NCBI RefSeq assembly: GCF_000344685.1
Contig: NW_006920416.1
Span: 1,220,829-1,284,828, forward strand
DNA: 64,000 bases
Reading direction: 5' to 3'
Source of the DNA: Gloeophyllum trabeum ATCC 11539
Lineage: Eukaryota > Basidiomycota > Agaricomycetes > Gloeophyllales > Gloeophyllaceae
Of the stretch, positions 21,633 to 35,143 are shown one piece after another. The notes beneath the pieces were generated by a model. That model searched no databases. It was not told where the DNA came from and worked only from the letters and a program-made list of their open reading frames with translations. A program made the translations under genes and the position numbers. Position 1 is the stretch's first letter. Each line of letters starts with the position of its first letter.

Positions 21633-24134
21633 TTAATCCGTTCTTCCGTCTTCCCAGATGCGTCTGATAACGTCCGTCAGACCTAGCTCCCTCTCGATCT
21701 AACCAGGGTATCATGATGCATAAGAATGCGGGAATACTTTGTGGGATGCGTACCTCTCCTCTCAGTTCGGCATCCTCCTTCCCGACACTACTTCGGAAGA
21801 ACTTGTCAATTTCTTCGAGAGAGACGCCAGCAGTCTCAGGGACAGTGTACGTTGACCACAGGTAGCCGAGAAAACAAGCCGTGGAGAAAACCATGAATGT
21901 CCATCTGCCAAAATATGTCAGTGGTATGTAGGTAAGGCAGCAGCGAGACATAACTTACGCAGGTGAAAGCTCGATTAAACCCGGCGTGAGCAGGCCGATC
22001 AAAACTAGAAGTGAACAGTTCAGGATTACCATGAGGCAGATATTGCAAGAAACATTTACAATTGTTTGTCCAGTTACTCATGGTACTCAGCGCTACACCT
22101 TTACTCCTGATACTGGTGGGGAATACCTCTGATGGCAGGACCCATCCCACGGGGCCATACGATAGCCCGTAGGCAAAAGTAAACACGTAGAGGCAGCTGC
22201 AGCAGGCGCCAGTGAGTTAGACTCCGGATCCTGCCAAGATAATACGAGTGCAAAGGAACGGACGTTACAGCCACCCAAGCACCGGTTCGATGTCCCGCCC
22301 AGTCATCCGAGTCCTCGTGAATCTGTCGAGGCAGTAAGTGTTTCAGAGCTTAGACGGTGTGCAACATTTACACACCACCATGGCAATGACTAGATGAGCG
22401 CAGCCCATCACGATACTCCCGCCTCTGAGCAACGCCTTCCGACCTGGTCAAAAAAAAAAACAATTCAAAGAGGGGAACCACGAGGGGCGCAGGAGTCATA
22501 CCCCAGTGGTCGATACCAGCTATCGCCGGAAAGACAGCCAAGAACTGCACGATACCCACTCCGCCTGCTACAAGCAAAGTCGCGTTCGAGGATCCAAGAC
22601 CGAACGAGGAGAGCAGCGTAGGGCCGTAATAGAGAAGCGCATTGATACCTGACCATTCTGTGTGTCCCATCATGAGCGAAGTAAAGCAATGAGCATAGTA
22701 AGGAAGCGCACGCTGGATCACCATGACGATCACACCCACCATCGTCCTGTCGCGGTACTTGGTGGAGAGGAGCCTCCGCCAGCCTTTCAGCTCAGCGATA
22801 AGCCATGGGTCTTTCACGGATGCTCTTCCTTCCATGTAGGCTCTGCGTTCGAGAAGCGTAGCCTCTGCCTGTACTTCCAGTACCTCAATCTACAGAACCC
22901 TCGTGATATGGATTGTCAGCCGCATGTCGTTCTATGAAATCACGTACATCGACAAGGGCCCTGTTCTCTTCACCTCGGAGTCCGATGAGGGCCACACGGG
23001 CATCCTCTACCTTACCTTGGGCTATCAGGAGCCTGGGTGAAGGCGGGAGCCAGAAGACACCGATGGCGAGAAGGATAGCCGGGATCAGAGGAATAGAGAG
23101 GGGCAGGACATATGACAGTCGGCTCTCAACTACCGGCATATTTCATGTGTTTGGTCTCAATCGAGATAATGTGCACTCACTCGAGCGGGTGGCATACCCA
23201 ACCCAGAAGCCCGCTACACAGCCTACAACTATGGAGAACTGCTCGAGAGCGAGCAGAGAGCCTCGAAGTTCAGGTGGCGATATTTCCGTTATGTAGAGAG
23301 GAGATAACGAACTGCTGGATCTGAGCGGCGAGTATATCATCGGAAGCAGCACGCGCACCTGAGTGCTCCGACGCCGATACCCGCTAGACCGCGACCCAAG
23401 ACTAACCAAAATATGGAAAGGGCAAATGCCTGGAGGGCGGTTCCGATGATGAATATGACTAAGTATCATGGATTGAGATGGCTGAGCGGTTGATAGGAAA
23501 GAGAACAGAGTGGCGAGAAGACTACGCACTACATGCCCAGAATATAGCAGACTTCCGAGAGTAGTGGTCCGCTAGCCCAGAGAGTAGAGCGCCGACAAGA
23601 GCCCCCAGGTCGAGCGAGGCAGCTGCAGAGATGTCAATGGGCTCAGTCGCTGCCGCCCGAGAACCATGAACAGGGTGCTGCTAGAGAAACAACGTACTGA
23701 GGACCCCCTTCTCCCAAGCACCTACCGGGAACCGTAGGAGAAACTCTTTCATAACCTGTGCCACAGCAACGCGTAGAATGGATGGACAGTTATTTGTGGA
23801 CCATGCTACACGCTTGGAGACATACCAGTACATTGGCTATCACTCCCTGGTCATACCCAAACACCCAGCCTCCTATACTAGCAAACAGAGCGCACCCCAG
23901 CGCGTACTTGTTATGCAGGAGACCTAGGAGTCCCGATGGGCCGTATGCGTATGTATACGTCAAGTCCACATCGTCCTCATGCTCGTGAGAGTCCGAATCA
24001 GACGCAGAGTGCGGTAGACTTGTAATTGAAATGCGCGCATTGGAAGAGATGGATACGGTGGCGGTTGTGCCCTCCGTTCCAGCTTGCCTGGTGGAAGGCC
24101 GCAGCAAAGGCTGCGCGTCCAAGTCAGATGCCAT
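21633..24134 (-). CDS. MFS sugar transporter (about 580 aa, about 14 exons)
   Basis: I could join nine minus-strand exons exactly in frame: 24134-23826, 23755-23698, 23622-23530, 23458-23359, 23320-23181, 23129-22948, 22889-22712, 22657-22502 and 22443-22376. Five more follow approximately, ending at a TAA at 21633. The protein has a Ser/Asp-rich cytosolic N-terminus, then family markers: GYDQGVIANVL, GRGLAGIGVGAL, ELRGSLLALEQF, PPSPRLLI in place of the usual PESPR, and QQWSGINALLYYGPTL. GPVGWVLPSEVFPT and VPETAGVSLEEID come later. The C-terminus ends with LGLTDVIRRIWEDG. It should be a 12-helix plasma-membrane hexose or polyol transporter; the substrate is not decidable. Confidence 0.88.
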
Positions 24135-24491
24135 TGGTAACGGTAGTAATGTACGATTAGGTGTGAAAGTTGAGTATCACGACGACGAGCAGGCCATGAA
24201 GGACGCGGCCATATATCCGTCAACGGGGGACGAGTGGCACTGGCGCAGGCTGGCGTGGTGTAATTATAAAGCAGGATGTAAAGCAGCGCTAGCCTCGAGC
24301 TCACCGCCACCATCAGGGAGAACACCCGATACGCACGTGTGAAGACGGATCAATAACGCTTGTACTTCGAGACGTCGGAAGCAACAATGCAAGAAAGTTT
24401 GTCGAGAGTCAGGGGAAGCCAAATAAACATTTTGTGTAGCATCAGAAAACAGTCATATATACAACCCTGTGTCCACACTCCCGAGACCAGC
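24135..24491. other. Intergenic region between lectin 3' end and transporter start
   Basis: It contains the promoter side of the transporter and the 3' flank of the lectin gene. I see no gene in it. Confidence 0.4.
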
Positions 24492-26381
24492 TCAGAACCT
24501 CTTGCTATCATAAAACACCCCGCCGAACCCATTCCTTCCCCCAAACATCCCCCCGGCGCCGCCCATGCCGAAGCCGCCGCCCCCACCATACCGCTGCCGC
24601 CGCTGGTACTCCTGGTAGCCGAACCACCCGCCCGCGCACACGCCCGCGAACAGGAAGAGCTTGAGGAAGAACCACGTCCACGAGCCACCCTCACCCGTGC
24701 GCGACGAGCTGCCGCCCCAGAGCTTCGTGCGCAGCTTGTCGCGCGGCGCATCTTTGGGGGAGAGGATTGCGGAGTAGGTCGATACGGAGATGATGCTGAA
24801 GTACGAGAATGGGAGTAAGCGGTGAGGGGATTGAGGCTAAGCGAAGGGGGTGCGTACTCGTGGTTGTCGGAGACTGCCCCGGTTAGGGCGGAGAAGCCGA
24901 GGAAGGGCGCTTGTGGCAGGCGGACACCCGTTAGTGAGAAGCAATCCGTCCATTCGCCCCCTGTTAACGACTTGTCAGGTATCTCACTTCACAGACAAAT
25001 ACAGCCACAGACAAGCTCTGTATTGACTCTTAACCTGCAAGACGCGAGAACGGGTCAGCTGCAATAAAACTCGGATTCACGGGGACGAACATCAAGATAC
25101 CCCTCCTCCTTGAAGTAGGTGATCCTGAGCCTCGGAACGATGTTCGTCAAGCGATAACTAGCCTACAGTGTCAACCAAAGTTGAGCACGCGCGACTCACT
25201 CTACGGGTTGAAGGGGGTACTCACAGAGCAGGCGCCGATATTAGTCGATTCGCCGTCATTGTCGTGGTCATATTCGGTCTTCCCATCTCCAAGCATCGCG
25301 ACGATGCGAGGGAATGAATATGAATGGCGAGCATTAGCGTACCTGAATGAAGCTCAAGCACTTAGCAACGTATTCCAGCACTGGGATCGCCTGCCTTACG
25401 TATCCAGGAAGATCCCAAGGCCCTCAAACTTGTCTTGATGGTCGTAGTGAGCACGAATCAACCGGTACAGGGAATGGCTACCCACCGATACTCCCGAAGA
25501 CGGGACCTGGCTGTGCGCGGTCTTTTGTTAGCCACACGGCCATACCGTCACCAAAGAGATGATTCGATTCCCCGGATACCTGCAGATCACAGGTGACTGG
25601 AAGTTGACACAATTTGGAACAGCATCGCGCTCACTTTGAATTCGACTTCGATGACGAAGTTGGAGGTGGTCAGAGGCAGTCGCGTCCACAACCAGCCCAT
25701 TTCTGAAGGGCGGTTACGCGTGAGGCGTATGTGCTTGTTAGTGTTCTGTGGGAGGTTAGATGTCGTCCTTGCACTATGTAGCGTAGAGGATACACACGAC
25801 GATGGCATCTGCGCCGAAGTCCCACCATCTACATTGAGGAGGATGAGCTATTAGACATGTCAGGCGGGAAACAAAATTACAGACCGATTTTGCAAGTCTT
25901 GGTCAATATATGGAGGGTAGATGGAGTGGGTGCGCAGGTTCACAGTCTGCATGTGGATAATTAGAAGTAGATCGAGGTGACGGGCTGGATTTGAAAGGTG
26001 AATACCCTCTCCCTCCTCCTTGGTAGACCAGTACTCTCGTTCCACACCGCATAGTGGAGCTAGTACTTAGGAATGGCCGTAGTCATCCAGTACGGCTGCC
26101 TTCCATACGACAGCACTGTCTTAGAAAGCTATCTGCCGGATGACCACCGTACTGGCGTGTCATCTCGTACACCCTCGCTCATTCGGCGCTGATAGAACAG
26201 TTCATTCTCTACCTTTCCGCATTTCACAGTCTTACATCCTCCCTTCCACGACCAGCCCTAGTCCAGAATGAAGCCGACTCACCCTCTCAATAGTCCTATT
26301 CGCCATCTTCGTGTTGTCCTCCCATGCTGCCAGAGCCCCGCCTGCAAGCAGGCCAACATATAGAAGTAATCGACAAAGCAT
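24492..26381 (-). CDS. L-type lectin cargo receptor, VIP36/Emp46-47-like
   Basis: Exon 1 (26381-26283) encodes a signal peptide (MLCRLLLYVGLLAGGALA). Further minus-strand exons supply RTHSIYPPYIDQDLQNR, WWDFGADAI, HIRLTRNRPSEMGWLWTRLP, NHLFGDGMAVWLTKDR, HYDHQDKFEGLGIFLDT and FPRIVAMLGDGKTEYDHDNDG. This is the ordered signature of the legume-like lectin domain that binds high-mannose glycans with calcium. The last exon encodes a single transmembrane segment (FFLKLFLFAGVCAGGWFGY), a Gly-rich cytosolic tail and a terminal KRF, compatible with ER-exit signals. Not every intron border was fixed. Such proteins cycle between ER and Golgi carrying glycoproteins. It is divergent from ERD2. Confidence 0.88.
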
Positions 26382-26623
26382 GTTTCTGGCTGGTCAGACG
26401 GCAAGGAACGAACGGAATGCAAGCCAGCAACTGGAATCAAGACGCGACCAACGCCAACGCGCCAGCAATTACCGGGTGCTATTTCAGCATCTCGGCAGAA
26501 CAACATCCGAGCATTGGTATGAAGTAGACATTCCCACGCTGGGGAACACGTCGCGCTGCTCACCGTCTTTGCCAACGACCACCTTGCTGCCCTAAACGCT
26601 GCCGACGACGTCGACGAGCAGTC
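26382..26623. promoter_or_regulatory. Shared 242-bp divergent promoter of lectin receptor and ERD2
   Basis: Only 242 bp separate the two start codons, which point away from each other. No other gene fits there, so the interval must contain both promoters. I found no clear TATA box and did not identify a defined unfolded-protein-response element. Confidence 0.6.
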
Positions 26624-27639
26624 ATGAATATTTTCAGGTTTTTTGGTACGTGTTTGAGTTTGGTTTGACTCTACGTAAGCTGACATGAATTTGTCTGGTG
26701 TGATGTAGGCGACTTGTCGCATCTGGCGTCGATATTCATCCTCATACATAAAATCACGACAACACGATCATGTCGAGGTCAGCACTGTCCTTTCGAGAAG
26801 AGTGCTTAATGAAGTCCCAACATATGGTGCTTTGGGTGCGGGCAGGTATCTCGTTCAAAACGCAGGCGCTATATGTCACCGTCTTCGTCACGCGGTACCT
26901 CGACCTGTTCACGTCCTACGTCTCACTGTACAACACGGTCATGAAGATCTTCTTCATTGCGAGCAGCTGCTACATTTTGTACCTGATGAGAGTTAGATAC
27001 CGGTGCGTTGCGCTTCACTCTCGCATTGTATCGTTGTACTCAATACATTCCTTGATCTTGCCGCCACCTGCTTCGTATGAAACTCCAGACCAACCAACGA
27101 CCCCTCCATTGACACGTTTCGGTTGGAATACCTCGTCGGCCCTTGTGTTGTCCTCGCTCTGATCTTCAACTACGGATACAACCCAACCGAGTTGTTATGG
27201 TCCTTTTCGATATTCCTGGAATCCGTCGCTATCCTACCGCAGCTGTTTATGCTGCAGCGGACTGGAGAGGCAGAAACGATTACGACGCATTACTTGGCTG
27301 CTTTAGGTGCATACCGGGCCTTGTACATTCCCAATTGGATCTACCGGTGAGTATGCTAAGCCAAATGGCTGGGACGCTTTATGCCATGACCATACCGCGC
27401 CTTGTCACTCATTCTCGCAACTTCGTCTTTCTTTCGCACAGGTACTTCTCCGAAGGCTACGTCGACCCGATCTCAGTCACGGCAGGTTTAGTCCAGACCG
27501 GACTTTATTTAGACTTCTTTTACGTCTACTTTACGAAGTGCGTATCATCCCAGAAAACGCCTCCTGGTACTCGCATCTGACTCCTATCACCCGCACTTGC
27601 AGAGTGTTACAAGGCCAGAAATTTGAGCTGCCCGCATAA
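26624..27639 (+). CDS. ERD2: ER lumen protein-retaining receptor (KDEL/HDEL receptor, 212 aa)
   Basis: The exons are 26624-26645, 26709-26777, 26846-27002, 27089-27346, 27442-27537 and 27603-27639. They join in frame to 212 residues, the normal length for ERD2. Diagnostic segments are present in order: [94 protein letters not shown] and [20 protein letters not shown]. This seven-helix receptor captures escaped ER proteins in the Golgi and returns them in COPI vesicles. The start is fixed by the conserved N-terminus. Confidence 0.96.
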
Positions 27640-28193
27640 TAGCGCAAGGTGTAGATGGAGGTGGCGGGTGCGCGCGAGTCTGGGACTCGTCAAAAGCCTG
27701 CGGCAGGGGGGCAGGTGTACACGGACTACATTACAGTATACATAGTGCAGTAAATACTTTGCAAACGCTTTCCTGATCCTTCCAGCATAAGCATTCGATC
27801 CAGTCTTCCAAAATGAGGTGAAAACACGCGTTGTGTTATGGGCGCGAACGCGAGCTATGTATACTCGACTTCACACTGCGGGGTGGATGGCACGCGCGGC
27901 CAAACAACGGAATCACGTCTAAATGCGAAAATGCATGTCGCCCCGGGGCTTTCATCGCACGGCGAGGACGGGGCTGCCGATTCGCGCTGCACGGCTGAAA
28001 CTCTGGTGTACTGCCCGCTCTGGCTGTTCTGCGCACCAAGAATCTCTTCGAACCGTGCGAGATTGGGCGAGATTGATTGTGGACGCCTCAAGTTCCGCTT
28101 ACCGCATACCCACCGGGAGGCGTTCGTCTCATGGTTTGACTAGGCCGCGAGTGGTCTTGAATATATTTGGTTTGAACTTGGAACGCATACAAT
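27640..28193. other. Intergenic region between ERD2 and SWR1
   Basis: About 550 bp lack a credible gene; short frames at 27836-28143 overlap on both strands. It should hold the SWR1 promoter. Confidence 0.4.
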
Positions 28194-31100
28194 ATGAAGG
28201 GGAAGAAGCGTGCGTCTGTGGCTAGTCCGGAGCGTATGGTCGATGAGAGCGTGGAGGCACGGCGAGTCGCTTTGGTGCAGGAGAGACAGGCGCAGCTTGA
28301 GTCTGTTTTCGACAGGCATGATACGCTGGTAAGCTGACATGGGATGCTGTCTCAAGTCTTTGTGCAATAAAGAGCGCTCCCGCAGGTCCGAGAAGCGTTC
28401 CACCTGGAGAAGTTCGTGTCGCTCCTCTCCTATGATCCTCAGGTACATCCATCCTGTCAGCTCCACGCGTGGCATGAGTGCCAACTCAGGCATGTGCGTC
28501 TCTCTAGGTTGCAAAAGAGGACAATTCGAATGTGTTCCGAGAGGTGCGTGACGCTGCCCGCGTACCATCGCGCGTAACAATAACGCGTTTGGACCTTAGT
28601 ACAAAGCGCAGTATGATTTGTTGGACAAGGCCGCGACCGCGTCAGGCTCCTCGAGAAAGACGCGGAGAGCGCACTCGGAGAGGTTCGACTATCTCACCGG
28701 CGCGGCGGGTCCATCCACTCCCACTTCAACATCTCCTATCAAGAGGCAGACCGCTCAATCGAAGAAATCGAGAACACCCGCCCCCAAAGGTGATGACGCG
28801 GTAATCTGGGATATTCTGGCATCTCGTAAGGCTAAAGGCAAAGGCAAAGCATCTGATGGCACCCCTTTGTCTTCACCAGCGAAGGGTAAGGGCAGACAAG
28901 ATGAAGCCGAGGAGCCCGAGAGTATCGTGACTGTCTATCGCCCGTCTAAAAAGAAGACCGGGGAGAAGAGCATTGTATCCCCTGCCGTGAAAAGGTCTAC
29001 GCTGGATGAAAGCAGTGGTGATGCTTTCTCGAAACATCCTCGCAAGCGGCGGAAGACGGAGCCTATGCTTCCAACTTCTCAGTCGTGGACGGATGAGAGC
29101 ACCGTGTCTAGCGCGACTTCAAATCAAGATATGCCGCCTCCAGGTGCCCCAACAACAAAGCGTGCTGGCCGGCCTCGTGCATCTCATGGATTGCAGAGTC
29201 ATGAAATAGACACCACAGAAGGATCCCTGGCGTCGAGTACTGTAGGTTCGAGGACTCTCCGAGCACGACACTCCACGACTGCGCTGGACACGAGCAAGCC
29301 TTCTCTAGCCCGTCGCGTAACCCTCATCGTGCGGAAACCGCCGCCTACGCTAACCAATCCGCGGCAACGACCCCCGCCTGCACCTCATGGGAAGTCGTTG
29401 TCGTCCTTCCTCACATCTTACTCGATGCTGGAGCAAGGTGACGTCGATTCTGAGAGACTGCATAGGATGGCATCCCGAGACGCGCGACTGTGGTCTAAGT
29501 ACGATACGCTTCGCAAGGAAGGTAAGGTGGTAGATATGGATATAAGGCACCTGGGTGGCGGACGAATGCAACCTTCCCATTCCGATGATCCATGGAGTCA
29601 TATCGTCAGCACCATCAGCCACAGTAGTCGCCGCCGGTATCCTAGCGGCCAGCATATCGCTGGCCAGATCGCGAGCAGGATTAGGGCTTATTGGGAGGGC
29701 CAGAGTATGCGAGACGACAAGGTGCGGGCCCAGGAGGAAAAGCGCCTGCGCGCTCTGGCTAAGGCGACTATCCGGATGGTCACTGCCGAGTGGAAGAAGG
29801 CTGTATTTGTGCGTCCTCGAATCCCTGAGTGTTTTTAGCAAGTGCTGAGCTCTAATTATCGTGGATGTAGCATATTCGCGAGCAAGAGCGACTTCGCCTT
29901 GAAGAAGAGGAGAGGCGCCGTGGCCGGGAACATCTAGACGCCATTCTTGACCAGTCGGGTCAAATCCTTGAGGCTCAGCATGGCGACCTTGCTAGGGCTG
30001 AGTCTGCTCGCTCTGGCAGTCGCTCGAACAGCATTTTCTCTGGGTCCCACCAGGATGTTGACATGGATAGAGACGAAATCGAACAGAGCGACCAGGGCGA
30101 GGAGATGCAAGCTTCGGACTTGGAAGAAGATAGTGAAGATGATCCTGCTGAGGGGGAGGATGCGTCGCAGCTCGATACAAGCGCCCTACTTAACACCGAA
30201 GCTTGGTCCGTACCCCGCTCGGCATCCGAGACCACCGCCTCTCAGTCTCCAGACTTCCTCCAAGATTCTGACGATGCGCCAGAAGCATCTACCATCCTCG
30301 TCGAGTCCCCCATGGCCGTAAATTTGCCTTTGAAGCCTCCAGACATGCCTACGTTTGACTACGTTCAAGACCACGTCTCGTATATTGAGCGCCAGTTATT
30401 CAAGGAGGCTGATAATATACCACGCCGGGACCACTCACGTTCGCCTGTGCCTCGGAAAGCTGTCCGATTGGTCGACCATCGGAATCCATCCTCCCAATCT
30501 CCACCACAACCACCAGGAAATGCGGACGGCTCCGAAGCCATTTCGAAAGAAGTTATCAGTGTCCAGCATGCGGACATAGCAATTGAGGATGCTACTCAAC
30601 CCGATGCTATACAATCCGAAGCTTCATCCCAGTCGCCAGACCTAATTAAGGACATCTCCCATGAACTGAAATGGTCCACGCTCCAGGACGCTGCGCACGA
30701 TAATGTATTGTCAACACTTGGAGAAGAGACCAAAATTGCAGAAGAGGACGTAATCACGACCCAAGAAGTTCTCTCACCGCGCAATACGGACAGCGGCCTT
30801 GCATTCTCTGAGGTATTTCAGTCGGAAGTTCCTTCCAAGCCTGAAGCACCTGTATACGATTCTGTACCTCCTGGCTCCATGGAGGAACCCGGTACCGACG
30901 AGGAATATGGTGACGAAAACAACAGTGAGGAGGATGCGCGCGTGCCGGCGTATCTACGTCCTTTTGCTGTCGCGCCCGTGGATTGGGATCCTCAAGACAG
31001 GATCAAACCACCCTTACTGTTACGCGGCGTGCTCCGCCCATACCAACAAGCTGGTTTGGAATGGCTCGCCAGTCTTCATACGAGCCATCTGAATGGCATC

Positions 31101-33584
31101 CTCGCCGACGAGATGGGCCTGGGGTGCGTCTAGGATGTCCTGTCATTCCTCACTTATTGAACTGACGTTCCTGGTACAGGAAGACAATTCAGACCATTGC
31201 TTTGCTAGCTCACCTTGCTTGCGATCGCGGCATATGGGGACCACATCTCATCATCGTCCCCACCAGTGTTATATTGAACTGGGAAATGGAATTTAAGAAA
31301 TTCTTGCCTGGCTTCAAGGTCCTGAGTTACCACGGGCCGACTAAGCGTCGCAAGGAGCTGCGTCAAGGCTGGAGTAATAAATATCATTTTAATGTTTGCA
31401 TAACCTCGTACACTCTGGCCAGCAGAGACGCCCATATTTTCAAGCGCAAGCCATGGTATTACATGATACTGGACGAAGCACATATGATCAAGAACTTCAA
31501 GTCTCAGAGGTGGAATATCCTTCTGATGTTCCGCTCCTTTCGTCGCCTCTTACTCACTGGTACGCCCTTACAAAATAATCTCACTGAGCTTTGGGCACTC
31601 CTCCAATTCCTGATGTCGGGAACCGATTTCGCTAATGTGCGAGAATTCAGCGAATGGTTCGCAAGTGAGTCCTTCTCTCATGATCATCAACCAGGTGCCT
31701 TACGTCCGGCATACAGATCCTTTGGAAAAAGCTGTAGAAGCTGGTAATGCTATCGATGAGGAAACACAACAGCGTGTAGCCAAGTTGCACACCGTTTTGC
31801 GACCTTACCTCCTTCGGCGCCTCAAACGAGATGTCGAAAAAGAACTCCCTAGCAAGTATGAGCATGTTGTTCTTTGTCCACTGTCCAAACGGCAGCGCTT
31901 TCTGTATGACGAATTCATGTCTCGACGACAGACGCGTGATGACTTACAGTCGGGGGTGTACCAGAAGATCGCGAACATCCTAATGCAACTACGCAAAGTC
32001 TGTAATCATCCAGACCTGTTCGAGGTGCGATCGATCGTTACTTCTTTTGCTATGCCTCGGTCTGCCATCAGCGGCTTCGAAGTCAAAGAGCTTCTTCTGC
32101 GTCGGCGCCTTCTAGCCGAAGCTGACGAGGAGAAGTTGAACATGAATCTTCTGGGCCTTGAGTTCATACAGCACCAAAACTGCTCTGTGCTGGCGGCACT
32201 GGCAACCAGACGACTGGATGGGACATCGCGGCTGCCACTAATCACTGAATTACCCGGAGAGCCTCCTCCGAAGGATACTCGTACAATAGCGGGCTGGAAA
32301 CGGTACAGGGCGTACCAGCACAGAGCCGCCCAAATAGGTCGCTGGACGCACATCGCATATCTCAATCGCCTACGGTGTGCTCCCCTCCCAATCTATAGCT
32401 CGGAGCTCCTCAATGTCCTAGGCGGCATGTATCTGCCGATTGTACCTCTGTCCTGTCTAGACCGGCGGAACGTGTTCCCCGATACACCCAATCCTGTGAA
32501 CGCTGCTGTGAAATCATACAGGGACCGCTCTGGAGATATGACTGGTGTCGTGGATCGTTTCGCCTTTGTGACGCCAGCCGCGGTTGCCCTCGATCTACCT
32601 CGTATAACTCTATCTGGCAGCGAAGAGGCTGTCGAGGCATTCTCGGGCGACATCGAATTCGACGGTTCACTCCACAGAGCCGCGGTGAAGTTGCAGATTG
32701 CGTTCCCAGACCCTGCTCTCCTGCAGTACGATTGTGGGAAGCTGCAGAAGCTGAGCGAATTGCTGAAGGAGAGGAAGGCTGGTGGTCACCGTTGTCTGAT
32801 CTTCACCCAGATGACGAGGATTCTCGACATCCTGGAGATTTTCTTGAACCTACATGGGTACTTGTACCTTCGACTAGATGGGGCCACGAAAATCGAGGAT
32901 CGTCAGTACATCACTGAACGCTTCAACGCTGACCCTCGGATATTATGCTTCATTTCTTCATCTCGTTCTGGTGGCGTAGGCATAAAGTATGTGATTATCA
33001 GTATAGTGATGTTCAGGCCATTGACCGCTCGTCTCCTTAGCCTTACAGGCGCCGATACCGTGATCTTCTACGACAGCGATTTCAACCCTCAGATGGACCG
33101 CCAATGTGAAGATCGTGCTCATCGCATAGGCCAGATCCGAGACGTGCACATCTTTCGATTCATCTCGGAGCACACAGTGGAGGAGGCACTCCTGCGCAAG
33201 GCGAACCAGAAGCGTAATCTGGACGACCTTGTTATTCAAAAGGGTGAATTCGACTGGCGGAGGCTGTTTGAAGAGGACGGGAAGGATGAGACGGCTTTGA
33301 CGAGGGCAATGGGTGAGCTCGAGGACGTCGAGGATCGCAGGGCGGCGCATGTCGCGGCAAGAGAGGAGATTGAGATGACCGGTGCAGACGAGGCGGACTT
33401 TGAGACGACGGATGCCGGTACCAGCACGGGTCCCCCTGCCAAGGCCTCCCCTCTTCACGGTGCTCGCGAGGGAGAGGTGGAAGTGGAAGAAGCAGAGGAG
33501 GTAGAGGACGAGGGCACGACCGTGGACTACATGCTTTCGTTCGTGCGGTTCGATTATGACTTCTTCAGAGATTGGAAGATATGA
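28194..33584 (+). CDS. SWR1: SWR1 chromatin-remodelling ATPase (1662 aa)
   Basis: The eight exons are 28194-28328, 28386-28442, 28508-28543, 28600-29808, 29871-31123, 31180-31664, 31717-32986 and 33041-33584. They join in frame to 1662 residues. An HSA region with charged helices sits at ~405-505. A long acidic linker follows. The Snf2 ATPase lobe begins with DEMGLGKTIQT (~891) and has LDEAHMIKN (~992) and [11 protein letters not shown]. An INO80/SWR1-type insertion of roughly 250 residues separates it from the second lobe ([37 protein letters not shown] ~1492-1513). SWR1 exchanges H2A for H2A.Z in nucleosomes. Length and order are normal and no lesion was seen. Confidence 0.95.
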
Positions 33585-34570
33585 CGTCTTGCATATATTT
33601 ATGACTTCGTTGTTCGCCGGTGGGCAAACCGTTCGCCCTGACCTTGTCGTACGCGCGGTGCGAGGGTTCCGACCATTCCGATTCCCCTAGAATTCCGATT
33701 CCCCTAGAATCGGTTTACTGTTCAGTCGTTGTATAGGGCTCTCTGGTGATCGAAAATTGCCAGCGTTGAACAGGGGGTATACCCCTTATAGCCCAAATTA
33801 CCTTAACTGTAACGGGAGCACCCTCCTTAAATGGAAGGTCCACCGATCCAAATCTTACCACCATCAGCAAATAGGAGCTATTACCTCTCATGTCAATAAT
33901 TACCGTTTGTGAATAGGGACTAATTCCAGATATGTAGTGTGGTCTCTGCGCGGCACGATCCTTTCAAGATCTCGGGCCAATGGCACTGTCAGGCATCCCC
34001 CGGCTGTGAGTGGAATTGCGCCAATGGCAAGTACCCTGCTGCCTATGGCACAAGATTGGTAAGTTACATACGAGGCATAGTACTGGCAGCATTGAGGCCT
34101 CAGCCTGACGACGTGCATCTCAGCTACAGTATGCATGTGCACTGACTCGATAGTAATGCTACCCGAGTGTAGTACTGAAGTAAATAGTGTATTGTGTATT
34201 GAAATAACTGTACTTGACACCGAGTATAGGATGATTGAAGGTTCTAGCCACACACAGTTATGTTTGAGAGTTACGAACTTATATGATTTAGTATCACTGA
34301 GATCAACATATAATAACTAGGAGTATTCTTGATGCCGCGCAGTGCCCGGGAGGCTAGAGACTATTTACCTACTTGTAGAACCCTTGCCACTCGTTTACCT
34401 TACGAGGAATCGGACCTGGCGTGCCGCGCAGCGCCGAATACTTCCCAAGTTTGCAGCCACAGCGCCCGGCGGAAGCTTAGAATTGCGGTCTGTGACGGCT
34501 ACTCCGCGGACTCGCTGTACGGCGGGCCGGGTTGATCCGCCCGACCGTCGTGCGGCGTGTCGGAAAAACT
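33585..34570. other. AT-rich intergenic region left of the transposon nest
   Basis: It holds the SWR1 3' flank and about 0.9 kb without credible frames. It marks the change from gene space to repeats. Confidence 0.4.
33675..33708 (+). repeat. Two perfect tandem copies of a 17-bp word
   Basis: ATTCCGATTCCCCTAGA occurs twice in a row, just downstream of SWR1. A third partial copy in inverted form (TAGAATCGG) follows, so the end can fold. No function is evident. Confidence 0.7.
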
Positions 34571-35143
34571 CACCTTAGGCAGGAGCGATTTGATGACATA
34601 ATAACTTAGATAGCCCATAAATGTGAAGGACTAAAAGGACTAGGTAGGCTTCATCTGTCGGATGCTGCTCCCTTTAATCCAAAATTAGATGTATTCGAAT
34701 TGCGTGAGAAATCCCTAACCTCTGCAGAGTATCACCAGAGGCTCTGGCCGACCATCTCGAGACCGCAGGGAGAGATACTAAATCATGTATTTTCTCCTAC
34801 ATAATGCTGCCTTGGTGCGTACTTTAAGCTTACTTGGTATACCTGACACAGCTCGGGATGAGGGATTAATTAAAGGATATTGGGATAGATGCCAATCCAT
34901 CGTCATATAATATATATTAAATAGCCTGGACATCGTGCATCGGTACATACATCAATGCGCAATGTAACTGGAGCTAAATGCATTTAGTAGACTCTTTAAG
35001 ACATATAGGAATACAAACGATGGTGCAAGAAATGGTTTTACCTCCATTTTCGTATTTAATGTAGTGGGAGATATGCGGCGGATATATCCCAGCGCTCCTC
35101 GGAGACGGCCGAGAGAGGCTGTCTGGCCAATGAGAGCTCTAAT
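34571..35143 (+). repeat. Left arm of a 573-bp inverted repeat
   Basis: The sequence is the reverse complement of 45546-46118, with equal length, no indels and about seven substitutions counted by eye. Read on the plus strand it has an open stretch of about 55 codons near 34641-34802 (SDAAPFNPKLDVFELREK-like) that ends in a stop; I do not recognise it. The repeat has no TG...CA ends and no obvious target duplication, so the element type is unknown. Confidence 0.85.
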
